A stretch of 64,000 nt of DNA. It comes from Portulaca oleracea (taxonomy: Eukaryota > Streptophyta > Magnoliopsida > Caryophyllales > Portulacaceae). Positions within the stretch are counted from its first letter, which is position 1. Each line of letters begins with the position of its first letter. The DNA is taken from contig CM055875.1 of assembly GCA_029582165.1 (NCBI GenBank), positions 2,163,501 through 2,227,500 on the forward strand, in the 5' to 3' direction. The notes under the pieces were generated by a model. That model was not told the origin of the DNA and made no database searches. It saw nothing but the letters and a program-made list of their open reading frames with translations. The position numbers were made by a program, and so were the translations under genes. Shown here in pieces: positions 44,651 through 55,760 of this stretch.

Positions 44651-45915
44651 TTACTAAAATAAAAATAAAAACATGTTCTTTATGCTAAAAGGGAAAACGC
44701 GGTCGAACAACCAATTCTAACTCAAACCAGGTCGACTAGATTTTTCTCGAAATTGAGCGGATGAACCTACAAAACAGGTTAAAGCAAGATCCAACCCAGT
44801 CTGACAACTGCCAAACGATCCAATTGAGCCAGATAAGTCAGGTTTAACAACATATATACCAATGATGCCAGCTCCACCGATTCAAGTGTTAGATAAGCGA
44901 AAGTGGGAACCCAAGCAAATTGAGGTCCTAGCCAACAAACATTGGGGGCTCAAAGGGTTTACCTCAGTTGAAAGAGTAGCATGTGAGGACTACCTTTTCA
45001 AAATCATAGTAGCTGGAGACGAGGATGTCACCAATCTGATTAAGGCTCAGAATGTGGCGTTAGAGGGGTTGTTGTTGGTTCTAAAGTATTATGGGGAAAG
45101 AGGGGTTCCAGAACGGTTGAACTTCTGGAGTTCTATGCTTTGGGTTCAAGTTGAAGGGCTACCCTTTAAATACCGAAGGGTGATTGTGCTAAAAGAATTA
45201 GCACCAGAGATAGGAGACTTTGTGGATCTTAACTGCAACGTTGAACACAATACTTCTCAAGAGAAAATGAAGATCAGGGTGAAGGTCAATCTAAGGAAGT
45301 CGCTGACACCAGGAGTGTTTCTTAAAATGCAGAGGGGTCATCCTGTTTGGGTAAGATTTCGTTGTGAGGTCATCTTTATTTTCTGTAAGAAATGTGGACG
45401 TGTAGGACATAATATGAAGGAGTACAAGGAGACGCTCACCGACGCAGCAAGGGATATCATTTTGTTGTTCCAGGAATGAAAGAAAAAAGGTTATGTCGTC
45501 CGGCCTAGGGAGGAACCTTTGTTTTCAAATAAGGCATTCGTTTTTCCCCAATAGATTCGTTTACAACAACTAGGCTTAAAGGGGGGGGGGGGCACCCGTT
45601 ATACACAAAGGTCCTATCGTTGGAGCAGCAAAGGGCAAAGGAAACCTAGGAGGAGCTTATTCTGCAGGTAAACCCTATGAGGGGGCCGGTTGTTCACCTG
45701 TCGGAGCACCTCAAGGACGAAAGGAAGAGAAAAGTATCAGAGGAAGGAGAGCCTAACTATGGGCCAAACATGCATGGAATGCTTGAGGTAATGACGGCAA
45801 CAGTTGAGGTCATCAGAGTTGAAAGAGCAACCAAACGAGCAAGGGAGTGGGACATTGCAAGTTATGAAATGGGCAACTCTGTCAGAAGAAGTGGGGTTAT
45901 TTCTCATAAAGGCTT
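44651..45915 (+). mobile_element. LINE copy A, 5' part only
   Basis: Nearly identical to the start of copy B (46760 on), with a constant offset of about 2.11 kb. It covers the 5' leader and most of ORF1, then stops exactly at a hAT-type MITE; its 3' part is absent. Confidence 0.75.
44862..45479 (+). pseudogene. LINE ORF1 protein (nucleic-acid binding), copy A
   Basis: ORF1 of plant L1-type LINEs encodes an RNA-binding chaperone. 205 codons are open: MMPAPPIQVLDKRKWEPKQ, then a DUF4283-like fold (SSMLWVQVEGLPFKYRRV) and a zinc knuckle FCKKCGRVGHNMKEYKE, where the fourth ligand is displaced. The stop TGA is a nonsense change: copy B has TGG there, and the frame continues to RGPVVHLSEHLKDERKRK (45677-45915). 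Copy B carries different lesions in the same gene. Confidence 0.7.
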
Positions 45916-46513
45916 GAACCCGTCGGGGCCCCGCCCCGCTCTAGGGAAAAATCCCCGCCCCCATTGGGGATGGGGACGGGGACAGGGACGACTTTCCAAA
46001 ATCCAGTCGGGGACGGGGCGGGGATGGGGACAAAATTTTCCCCATCCCCGTCCCCATTTTCCCTGCCGGGATGAATTCCCCGTCCCCATCCCCATCCTCG
46101 AATCCCCATCCCCGAAAATGTTAAAATTACCTAATAACCTTTATTCAAATTTAATATATATTAATGGGAAGGACAAAGTATTAATTTTCCAATTTATTCT
46201 CACTTGTTGATGTATTATTGTTTGATTTTGATGTATTATTACTTGAGCAAGTTAAATACGTTGTATTTTGAACATGTTAAAAACCGGGTTCAATTAAAAA
46301 CCGGATTCGATTAAAATTTAGTTAAATTTAGGATAGTTTTAAAAAATCCCCGTTGGATCCCCGTTGGGGATGGGGAATCCGCGGGGATGGGGATGGGGCA
46401 AGAATCATTCCCCGAAGCAGGGATGGGGACGGGGATGGGGATGAGTTTTGGGAGCGGGGATGGGGACGGGGGTATACTCCCCCATCCCCGATCCGCCCCG
46501 TTGCCATCCCTAA
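45916..46513. mobile_element. hAT-type MITE, GC-rich ends
   Basis: Both ends are dense in GGGGATGGGGACGGGG words in opposite orientation, with an AT-rich middle. The right end TTGCCATCCCTA is the complement of the TAGGGATGGCAA terminus of plant hAT MITEs. It interrupts LINE copy A. The ORFs here are composition artefacts. Confidence 0.6.
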
Positions 46514-46759
46514 TTACATAAACTAAAAATTTAAAATATATATTTTACAATTTATATTAAATAGAAAATAAACGGTGAAAATAAAACTTGACATATGTAT
46601 GAATAATATTTATTTTCCTTATGGTAGTTATCATGGTTAACAACTACTATAAGTGGATCCCACAAATTATTAGTAACATTAATATAATATCTATTTCTTG
46701 AAACTATAGATACTACTACACAACTACAAGCCACATGGTAAGCTTCTCTATGAGCGCCA
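46514..46759. other. Spacer between LINE copies
   Basis: AT-rich, not part of either LINE; nothing recognised. Confidence 0.5.
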
Positions 46760-46970
46760 TAACTAAAATAAAAATGAAAACATGTACTTTATGCTAAAAG
46801 GGAAAAAGCGGTCGAACAGGCAATTCCAAGTCAAACCAGGTCGATTGAATTTTTCTCGAAATTGAGCGGATGAACCTACAAAACAGGTTAAAGCAAGATC
46901 CAACCCAATCTGACAACCGCCAAACGATCCAATTGGGCCGGATAAGTCAGGTTTAACAACATATATACCC

Positions 46971-48966
46971 ATGATGCCAGCTCCATCGATTCAAGTGTTA
47001 GATAAGCGAAAGTGGGAACCCAAGCAAATTGAGGTCCTGGCCAACAAACATTGGGGGTTCAAAGGGTTTGCCTCAGTTGAAAGAGTAGCATGTGAGGACT
47101 ACCTTTTCAAAATCATAGTAGCTAGAGACGAGGATTTCACCAATCTGATTAGGTCGGGCTCAGAATGTGGCGTTAGAGGGGTCGTTGTTGGTTCTAAAGT
47201 ATTATGGGGAAAGAGGGGTTCCAGAATGGATGAACTTATGGAGTTCTATGCTTTGGGTTCAAGTTGAAGGGCTACCCTTTAAATACCGAAGGGTGAGTGT
47301 GCTAAAAGAATTAGCACCAGTGATAGGAGACTTTGTGGATCTTAACTGCAACAATGAACACAATACTTCTCAATAGAAAATGAAGATCAGGGTGAAGGTC
47401 AATCTAAGGAAGTCGCTGACACCAGGAGGGTTTCTTAAAATGCAGAGGGATCAGCCTGTTTGGGTAAGATTTCGTTATGAGGTCATCTTTATTTTCTGTG
47501 AGAAATATGGACGTGTAGGACATAATATGGAGTAAAAGGAGACGCTCTCTGACGTAGCAAGGGATAGCATTTTGATGTTCCAAGAATGGAAGAAAAAAGG
47601 TTATATCGTCAGGCCTAGTGAGGAACCTTTGTTTTCAAATAATATATTTGCTTTTCCCCTAATAGAGTCGTTTACAACAACTAGGCTTGAAGAGGGGGTG
47701 CACCCTTTATACACAAAGGTCCTAGCGTTGGAGTAACAAAGGGCAAAGGAAACCCAAGAGGAGCCTATTTGGCAGGTAGTCCCTATGAGGGGGTTGGTTG
47801 TTCACCTGTCGGAGCACCTCAGGGACGAAAGGAAGAGAAAAGTATCAGAGGAAGGAGGGCCTGACTATGGGCCAAACATGCATGGAATGCATGAGGTAAT
47901 GACGACAACAGTTGAGGTCATCAGAGTTGAAAGAGCAGCAAAACGAGCAAGGGAGTGGGACATTGCAAGTTATGAAATGGGCAACTCTGCCAGAATAAGT
48001 GGGGTTGTTTCTCATAAAGGCTTTCAAATTGTAGCCCCTGGGCCCGAGGAGATTCTGGGCCAGGATATGGTTGGGAGAAAACATGGATATGTCAAGCCCA
48101 AAATGGATATCTTCAACTCACTTGAAAGGTTAAAAGAGGGCCTACAAGCAAAGCAATAGAAGCAGAAGAGTCAACCTTTCTTTTTCAGAAGTGGGGTCAG
48201 TACAATGCTGGATTTAATGCCTTTGACTCTCAAACCTGGTGAAGCAGACATTAGGAACTCCCCAAGCAAACCCATTATCATCGACTCACCTCCTAAGGAA
48301 CGGGTGCCAAATGAGAAAATTGGGGAATTCTCCTTTGTTGATAATCTGAGGGGAGGGGAATTCTTCTATTTATACCCTTGCCTCGGTAGATCTAAATATA
48401 GATATCAATCTGTCTTTGGGAATCCCATGGAGTAGTGATGATTCTTCACAGTTCCATACTAGAAAAGGGAGCACAATGGTGGGGGGGGGGGAGTTCAAAA
48501 AAGAAAGGCGATGGAATTTGAAGTCAGCATGGAGTAGAGTAATCATGAGGCAGGCAAGGAAGGATGACAGAGCATGAAGATGAATTTGGTGTACAATACT
48601 GTGTAGGAGGAGGGGATATCCATGGCAGTGGAACTAGGGGCGGAGGAAAGCCAGGAAGCTTGGAAAGGGGGCAATTCCACAAAAGAGCAGGGGGAGGAAG
48701 GAAACAGCTCAAGCAAGAAAATGAAAAAACTCAAGATCAATAGGACAACCAGCCTGAATCTGCCTGAGACAATGGTGGAAGGGCTAAAGCCGTTCACAAA
48801 CCCAAAAAGGAAAGCTACTTCTCTACCTGAGTTGGGAACGGTCAATGCAAGGAGGTTTGACCATGTGCACAAGGGAGGCAAGCAAGGGGAAGTTTACACA
48901 ACACTTGCTAAGCGCTTTAAACAAACGGAACTGGACAGACTTTGGATCACTGGAGAAACCTTGAGG
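46971..48966 (+). pseudogene. LINE ORF1, copy B, broken
   Basis: Same start as copy A. A 4-base insertion near 47153 shifts the frame, TAG replaces CAG/GAG-type codons at 47374-47376, and the zinc knuckle has lost a Cys (FCEKYGRVGHNME). The C-terminal part is still open in pieces: 47785-48159, 48205-48435 and 48622-48969. Confidence 0.7.
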
Positions 48967-49101
48967 TGAACAGGGAATGATGGGAGAGGAGAGGATCCAT
49001 CCACTGAAAGGATGGCAAAATGGGAGCTTGAGACGTCTGAAGTCGTCAGGCAGTCTAAGGCACAGGGGACCAGCCTCGAAGGGTCTCCACAGCATCCATA
49101 A

Positions 49102-49836
49102 AAGTTTGTGTTTGGAACTGCAGAGGGTTAAGAGAGGCGAAGACCTCTGTTGTTCCATATCTCAAATGGATTCTTCGCAATTTCTGTATGGATGTCTTGT
49201 GTCTCTTAGAATGTAAAACCTCAGTGGAGTCTGACATTAAGAAGTTAGCCGGTTTGAAATTTGTGTTTGTTTTGGGTGTCAACTCTAGGGGCGTAGTGGG
49301 GGATAGTTGTTCTCTGTAAGCAGGGCCTAGATATGGCCATAGTCTTTACTTCCAACAATGTTGTCCTTTGTTCACTGAATGAAAGCTAAGGGGCATTGTT
49401 TTATTACTATTTTGTTTATGGACACCCAGAAGTGCAACATCGGCAAGCTATCTGGGATGAGATACGACAGAAATGCTGCAATATAGAACACCCAGTGGTG
49501 TTTTTAGGGGATTTCAATCAGGTTGAATTCCTTAACGAAAAGGTGCGAGGTTCCCAGAATATCCCTGGTAGAGAAGCCTTCCAAACATGGAAACATGATC
49601 TTCTGTTATTCGACATTCCGGCAACAAGGGTGAACTATACATGGACAAATGGAAGGGAGGGATCTCAATTGGTCATAGAAAAACTGGATAGAGGGTACAT
49701 GAAACAGGCGGGAGGGGGGGGAGGTTGTGAGGCACTTTCATCCAAAATCTGCTCATCCTCTATTCGGATCACAACCCAAATATGTTCTCTACTTGCTCAG
49801 ACCAGCCCAAAAGACACAACAGAGAGTATCGAATAG
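49102..49836 (+). pseudogene. LINE ORF2 endonuclease domain
   Basis: Starts KVCVWNCRGLREAKTS and continues LLECKTSVES, with the catalytic Glu of the APE-like family. After frameshifts come VVFLGDFNQVEF and VNYTWTNGREGSQL, the central Asp/Asn motif and the substrate loop. It would nick target DNA to prime reverse transcription. Broken near 49318 and again by a G-tract at 49712-49719. Confidence 0.75.
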
Positions 49837-50215
49837 AAGCTTGGGTGATCAAATCCAAAGAATTGATTGACTTGTTGGGCCTCAACTGGGCCAGTGGAGT
49901 GAGAAGGCAAGGAAGTGTTTTCAATGTGGTAAAAGGCTTGCAACGCTTAAGGATGAAGTGTAAGACATGGACACTGGAACGGAAGAATAAAAAGAATCAG
50001 ATCTTGGATACCAGAATTAGTAAGGTGGCCCAGGCCCAAAAAAACTTGGGGGCTTCGCTGAGAGGAGAAGTGATTCATACAGAGGTTGAGACCATCCTAC
50101 AGGGCTTGGGCCTGTCTTCGTTAGCCTTGGGGGCTTATTGCTTGACTAAAAAAGATGTTGACAAGACTGTTGTCCTAACCTCGAATTATTGGGCCCAGAG
50201 ATTGAAAATAACTAG

Positions 50216-52281
50216 ATGGAGGGAAGGGATCGGGCCACAAACTTGTTCTTTAGACAGTTCAAATGTAGGAAGGCTTGCACTAGAATTAAAGGACTTAAAG
50301 AGCAAGGAAAGGGTTGGTCCACTAATGAAGAGGAAATGTTGGGAGAAGCCATCTCTTACTTCCGCAATCTCTTTTCGGACAAGGCTTCGAATAATGCCTT
50401 AAAAGAGAGGTCTTGGAGAAAGATTTTTGAAAATTTTGACAAGCGTCTCTCAGAGGTGGACTTGTTAAGCTTGAACACAGAATTCATACCGGGAGAGGTT
50501 TTTGATATGGTCAAACATATGGGGTTTCGGAGCCGGATGGGTTACCGACATGCTTCTATCAGAAGCTATGGCCTTTCATCGAACAATATGTTACCAAGGT
50601 TGTTCTTCAAATGCTCAACTCGGGAACACTTTGGAAGGAGATCAATGTCACTCATATCACCCTTATTCTGAAAACTGAAAATCCACAACAAATGACTGAT
50701 TTTAGGCCTATCATTCTCTGTAATGTTCTTCTCTGCAAGTTGGTGTCAGGATGTATAGTTAGTCGGTTAAGGCCAATCCTAAAAGACCTAATTGATGAGG
50801 CCCAAAATGCATTCATCCAAGGTAAACTCATAGGCGACAGTTGCCTCGTCGCTCATGAGGTTCTACACTACATCAAAGGGAAAAAGCAAGGGGCAACTCT
50901 GGCAGCAGTAAAAGTTGATATGAATAATGTCTATGATAGGATCAACTGGGCTTTTCTGAAGGAAGTCCTCACTAGAATTCAGTTCTCAACTCACTAGGTG
51001 AATTTGATCATGGAATGCGTGACCACGGTGAGGTATTCGGTATTACTAAACAACACGTCGTCACCACCGTTTAGTGCGGAGGGAGGCCTAAGGCAGTCTT
51101 TCACCTTATCTGTTCATCTTGTGCCATGATGTGCTGGGGGAATTTTTGAAGAAGGAAGAAAACCAAGGAAATATCAAGGGCATCAGAGTCACTAGGGGCA
51201 ATCCGGAAATCACCCACATGTTCTTCGCATATGACTCGATTTACTTCACGGATCTAAGAGTTGATCACTGCCTCAATCTGAAGTCTACAATTCATGATTT
51301 ATGTCTGGCATCAGGACAAATTATCAATATTGGAGACTCTGGAAGGGCCACCAGCTTCTCGTCGCACCGGGAGCTAGTGCTTGCTATCTAAGAATTGCTC
51401 CATGGATTTCATCGAAAAATGTTTGATGCTTCTTGGGGCTTCTTTGGCGACCGTGAAGTCACCGGATGAATTGCCGAGTAGATAGATCAGATCCGGACGC
51501 GTCCGTTACTCCACAGAAATCGAAGATCATGACGTCTCCTAACACCACGAAGGAAGAAAAGCGAGGGCTCCAAATCATTTTTGGATACCAAATTGAGGAA
51601 ATTTTTGACAAATAATTGGGAGTCCCACCAGTCATTGGCAACTCCAAAACAACTCAATTTGGCTTCCTGGTAGATGTGATTTCAAACCGGCTTCAGAGTT
51701 GGAAAGCCTCTCTGCTTTCACCGGCGGGCAGATTGGTTCTTATTAATTTAGTGCTCTCGGCTTTGAACAACAATATTGTAGTTGTCTATATAATCCCTGG
51801 GAAAGTAGCCAGACAGATGGACAACATTATGAAAAGGTTTTTCTAGTGGACTAGTGCGGGTCGCCAAGGCAAACATTGGGCTGCAAAAACCAAGCTTTTT
51901 GCACCCAAGGAGATAGGAGGACTGGGGTTGAGGAAAACAGAATAGGTACATGTTGCACTTCTAGTCAAACAAGCCTGGAGATTAATGAATAATCATAATA
52001 TCCTATTAGCCAAAGTGTACAAAGCAAGGTATAAAGCAGCCTCTCCTTTACTTCAAAATGCAAAAATGCAATCGAGTGAATCTTGGGGTTGGAAGAGCAT
52101 ATTTAAGGCAGTCAGCAAAGTCAAGCCACAAATTAGGATTAGGGTGGGGAACGGGAGATCCACTGCCATTCTTGGCCATAACTGGACAAGGAGGGGTGAG
52201 GTGGTTCTCAAACCGGGGAGCCAAGTGGGGCATTGGGCACAATCAAAGATAAGTGATCTGATGCTTCAGAATCCAAGAAGG
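50216..52281 (+). pseudogene. LINE ORF2 reverse transcriptase domain
   Basis: RVT_1 motifs in order: INVTHITLILKTENPQQMTD FRPIILCN, AFIQGKLIGD, VKVDMNNVYDRINWAF, GLRQSFTLS (frameshifted), then HMFFAYDSIYF where the catalytic FADD is FAYD. After a foreign-looking stretch (about 51340-51610) come LGVPPVIGNSKTTQFGF, LLSPAGRLVLIN and SWGWKSIFKAV. It copied the LINE RNA at the nick. The Asp to Tyr change would inactivate it. Confidence 0.75.
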
Positions 52282-53716
52282 TGATGGAAATCAGCCCACG
52301 CTTATTCCCATAGGCCCAATCAAGAAGGCCCCGTTGAAGATCCATCATACATATAGGATCCTTCATCAAAGGACTTCGTCCAATTCAGGCCCAATAAGTA
52401 AGAATCGAATCATTTATAAAAGATGGATCAAAGAAGGAGGATACAAAGTAGAAATACAAAGACCCATTCACATGGTGTGCTTCTTATTTCAAGAGGATGT
52501 CCAAACATCCTAGGTGAAGCCCAACTATACGTCCAAAGCCCACGTCCAAGATCAAGGGTTCAAGCGAATTTAACATTTGATCTTTGGATGTAATTTTATT
52601 TTTATAGCTTTTAATTATTTTGGTGTGATTTATTTTATTAGGAGTCTAGATTAGTCTAGAATGTTCTAAGGTGTTCTAGAATGTTCTAGAAGGTATGAGT
52701 GTGTGTGTGGTGTGTGGAAGAGTCTTTTGGCGCCAAGATTAGCTATCCTAGATAAGGTTGGCTTATTTTGTAACTAATCCATCTTGGATTAGGAAAGCCT
52801 CAACCTATTAGGATAAGGTTGATGTAACAAGCTCCCCTTAGGATAAGGAATCCTAATCCGAGGGAGAGTAGTATAGATTAGGCGTCCAGAGTTAGGATTC
52901 CTTGGCTTGCACGCCAAGTAGGAGAATCCTAGTTTAATTAGTATGGCTTGCACGCCAAGCAGAGGAGTTCTAGTCCCCTAAGGACTCTCCTAGTATAAAT
53001 AGCCTAGGCTTGTAATCAATTGACACATCAGTTGAGAAATATGAATCAAGCTTTGAGCTTACCCCCCGAGTGTTTGGATAAACCTCACCCCTCTTCTATT
53101 GTATCTTGGTTTGGTACCCAAGTGGTTTAGGAAGAACTTGATCCTAGGTTGCGGTCTAGATCAAGAAACCCTAGGTTGTCCTTCTTGTGGATTCAAGTAG
53201 GAAACCAAGCTCTATCCCTAATTATCTTTCTATCTAATAGAAGATAATCTCTACCCCCATCTCACCCTCAATCCAACGCCACCTTTCTCCCCTCCATACT
53301 CCACAAAATTCGTCCACCTCCTTTTCCCCTCTCACAAAATAGCTCACCAACTTCCCTCTCTCCATAACAAACTCATAACAACTTTCTCTCTCCTCCAACA
53401 ACCTCTCAACTCTCAATTTCCTTACAAACCTCACGTCAACCCTCTCTTTCTCTCCTCTCCTTCACGTCAACCCTTCCCCTTTCACCATCCAAGAAACGTT
53501 ACCCCTCTCTCTTCCCATTCAAGATTCAACCCTTCTTGAATCTTAAAATCACAAAAGCCCTCACGGCAAAATTCTCTCCCTCTTTTCCCTTGCCTCACGT
53601 GAACCACCCTAACCCTAGCCTCAATTTCACGTGAAGCCTTCCACTCTTAGATCGTTTGCATGTCTCCCCTATGATGTGTAATTGATCAACCCTTCTCTTG
53701 ATCCCATTATACATCA
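52282..53716 (+). mobile_element. Solo LTR inside LINE copy B
   Basis: 1435 bp, TGATGGAAATC...TTATACATCA, flanked by a perfect 5-bp duplication GAAGG (52277-52281, 53717-53721). Same family as 22716-24180. TATA box TATAAATA at 52994-53001; heat-shock-like pentamers at 52658-52692. The LINE frame resumes right after it. Confidence 0.9.
52658..52692 (+). promoter_or_regulatory. Heat-shock element array in the second solo LTR
   Basis: Seven consecutive 5-base units alternate GAA and TTC (one unit degenerate to AGG), in the same place as in the intronic copy and about 300 bp before the TATA box. Confidence 0.6.
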
Positions 53717-53721
53717 GAAGG

Positions 53722-54864
53722 TGGAACATACACCAAATTAGGTCCTCCTTTGACAAAGTATCCTCAAATGCAAACTTGACGTACACTCTCAGGTCGACAT
53801 ATAAAGAGGATGAGATTTTTTGAGGAGGCACTAAGGACGGAAATTTTACAGTAAAATCAGCTTACCTATGGTACATGGACATCTGCAAGTATCCAGACCA
53901 AGGAGTAGAAGACCCTTCCCACAAACTCAAATTTTGGAAAAAGCTTTGGGCAATTAGAGCTCCAGAAAAAAGGAAGCTGCTGATTGTTGAATCATGAAGG
54001 ACGCTCTGTCGCTGAATAGCATGAAAGCTTGTTGGGACCCAGGGACAAATCCCTACTGTGCTTTGTGTGGTAAGGCAAAAGAAGATCGTCATCATCTATT
54101 CAGGGAGTGTGAATGGGCACAACATATCTAGTTTGCATCGTCTCTAGGAATCCAAGACAAAGCACACGGGCAAATTTAAATTGACCAGTGGATTGTCAAC
54201 TGGCTAACTCTTATTTGGAAGAACAAAGAAAAGAATTTCTACCAACGTGCTATTTGATCATATGGATAGGGTAGAATCGACGAACCATCAACAATGAATA
54301 GATAAACCCAAGGGATGTACCTAGGTAGGTCCATGTTGAACTCAGTCTCCTATCACAAGGAGGACTGGAAAGTAACGAGAATGGCAACAACCATGGGAGG
54401 AGTCAGGATTATCCAAACAATACACCGATTTTGGAGTTCGTTTGAAATATAGACCAAGCTCAAGAAACAAATGGAGAAATTTTTTGCGATGGTGCTTGGC
54501 TGAAGGAGTCGCTAAGGGGAGGAGTAGGTTGGGTCCTAAGGCAGCATGGCTGGAAAACGGAACAACACACCCACCCAGGGCTTGGCCCATCTACACTACA
54601 AATAGAGCTAAGTGCGGTGAAAGGTGCATTGGAAAGAGCAAAAGAGAAAGATCTTCATAACATAGTCATCCATATAGATTCAATTGAGGTGGTACAAGTG
54701 TTTAGGGACCAGGCAAAGTGTCCACCGCTCTGCAGAAATCTCGTCCGGTATTGTAAGACTTTATCAAGCTATTTCAATTTCTGTAAAATTAGCAAAGTCA
54801 AGAGGTCTATAGTTAAGGAAGCCCATACTCTGGCACAGGAAGCTAGAGAACAAGCCCTTCCTTA
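53722..54864 (+). pseudogene. LINE ORF2 C-terminus: zinc-binding and RNase H regions
   Basis: After the solo LTR the frame resumes with NFTVKSAYLWYMDICKYPDQ, the zf-RVT pattern PYCALCGKAKEDRHHLF, and ends with an RVT_3-type RNase H part (KGALERAKEKDLHNIVIHID, then KRSIVKEAHTLAQEA). Several stops. The RNase H tail is a feature of some plant LINE lineages. Confidence 0.7.
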
Positions 54865-54912
54865 ACTGTCTTTACTTATGTATTCTGTCTCTATTGCCCA
54901 AAAAAAAATAAA

Positions 54913-55511
54913 GTGTTAAAGTGACAACCCAAGTGAACCCCTCAAATCCGATCATAACAGTGTGGCTGGAAATCATAACAGTCTAGCCTGCTGACCAATT
55001 GACTCACTTATCTAACCAGACTCAAGTCAGTGTCCTGCATCTGACATCCTAAAACGGCTAGATCCCATTTTATGCCCATCAATTGTGTGGATCAATTGCC
55101 GATCAAATGCATAAACCAGAAAAATGAAAATTCAGTTAACGCAACAAACAAAACAAACGAGAGGATGAACTGAACACAGCCATTATGTTTTTGACCTCCA
55201 CACTCACATGGTGTTACAGCATAAATGAACAAGAATACAAGGGGCAACATTGGAAAAAGAAAAAGAAAGAAGAAAGAAGAAAGAAGAAAGAAGAAAAGAG
55301 GGGCAGGGGCAGGGGCTGGGGCTGGGGCTGGGGCTGGGAGAGAGGGACGTCATTAACCTGTGACACTAGATACAAATACAATCACCATGTGTCACTATAC
55401 ATGGTAGAATAGAAGTTATACAAAAGAATGAATTGAATAAACAAATTCAAGAGGGACACCCAAAAAAAAAAAAAAAGAAGGAAAGAAGAAAGAGATGCTA
55501 CAGTTGACAAA
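54913..55511. other. Intergenic with purine and G-rich repeats
   Basis: GAAA/AGAAG repeats (55256-55298) run into GGGGCAGGGG/GGGGCTGGGG repeats (55300-55339), a strong G-quadruplex candidate. The rest may hold the 3' untranslated region of the minus-strand gene that ends at 55512. Confidence 0.6.
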
Positions 55512-55760
55512 TCACACGTATCTTATACACAAACTAGGTGTTGTCATTTCTGCATGTAATGCCTTCAACAACATAATGAAGTTGGATAAACTTTCCGCAG
55601 AAAACCATTTGAGCTTCCACTGAGTCCTTCCTCTTGCTCTGTTTCTATCTTGAAACCCAACCTTTGCCTTTATACTCTCAACAAACCCAGACAAACATTG
55701 CCGTCTAAATCTGGTTTCTACACTCAATGTCACACACAGTTTTTCTTCAGCTTCGATTAC
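55512..55760 (-). CDS. Terminal exon of the unrecognised gene
   Basis: Acceptor GGCTTCAG|GTAATC, 82 codons and TGA (55514-55512). Contains the basic patch DRNRARGRTQWKLKW. Confidence 0.5.
   Translation of the reverse strand, partial: VIEAEEKLCVTLSVETRFRRQCLSGFVESIKAKVGFQDRNRARGRTQWKLKWFSAESLSNFIMLLKALHAEMTTPSLCIRYV

Larger units (their letters stand above)
46760..54912 (+). mobile_element. LINE copy B (L1-type), nearly full length, interrupted by a solo LTR
   Basis: Order: leader, ORF1 (46971-48966), ORF2 with endonuclease (49102-49700), reverse transcriptase (about 50216-52284), zinc-binding region and RNase H (53722-54864), then an A-rich tail (54900-54908). The solo LTR at 52282-53716 sits in ORF2 with its own 5-bp target duplication. 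Stops, shifts and a catalytic change make it inactive. A LINE target duplication was not identified. Confidence 0.85.

Noticed and set aside
45677..46210. 177-codon ORF
   Set aside because: Its first half is genuine LINE ORF1 tail, but the second half is read through the GC-rich MITE; the joined product is not a real protein.
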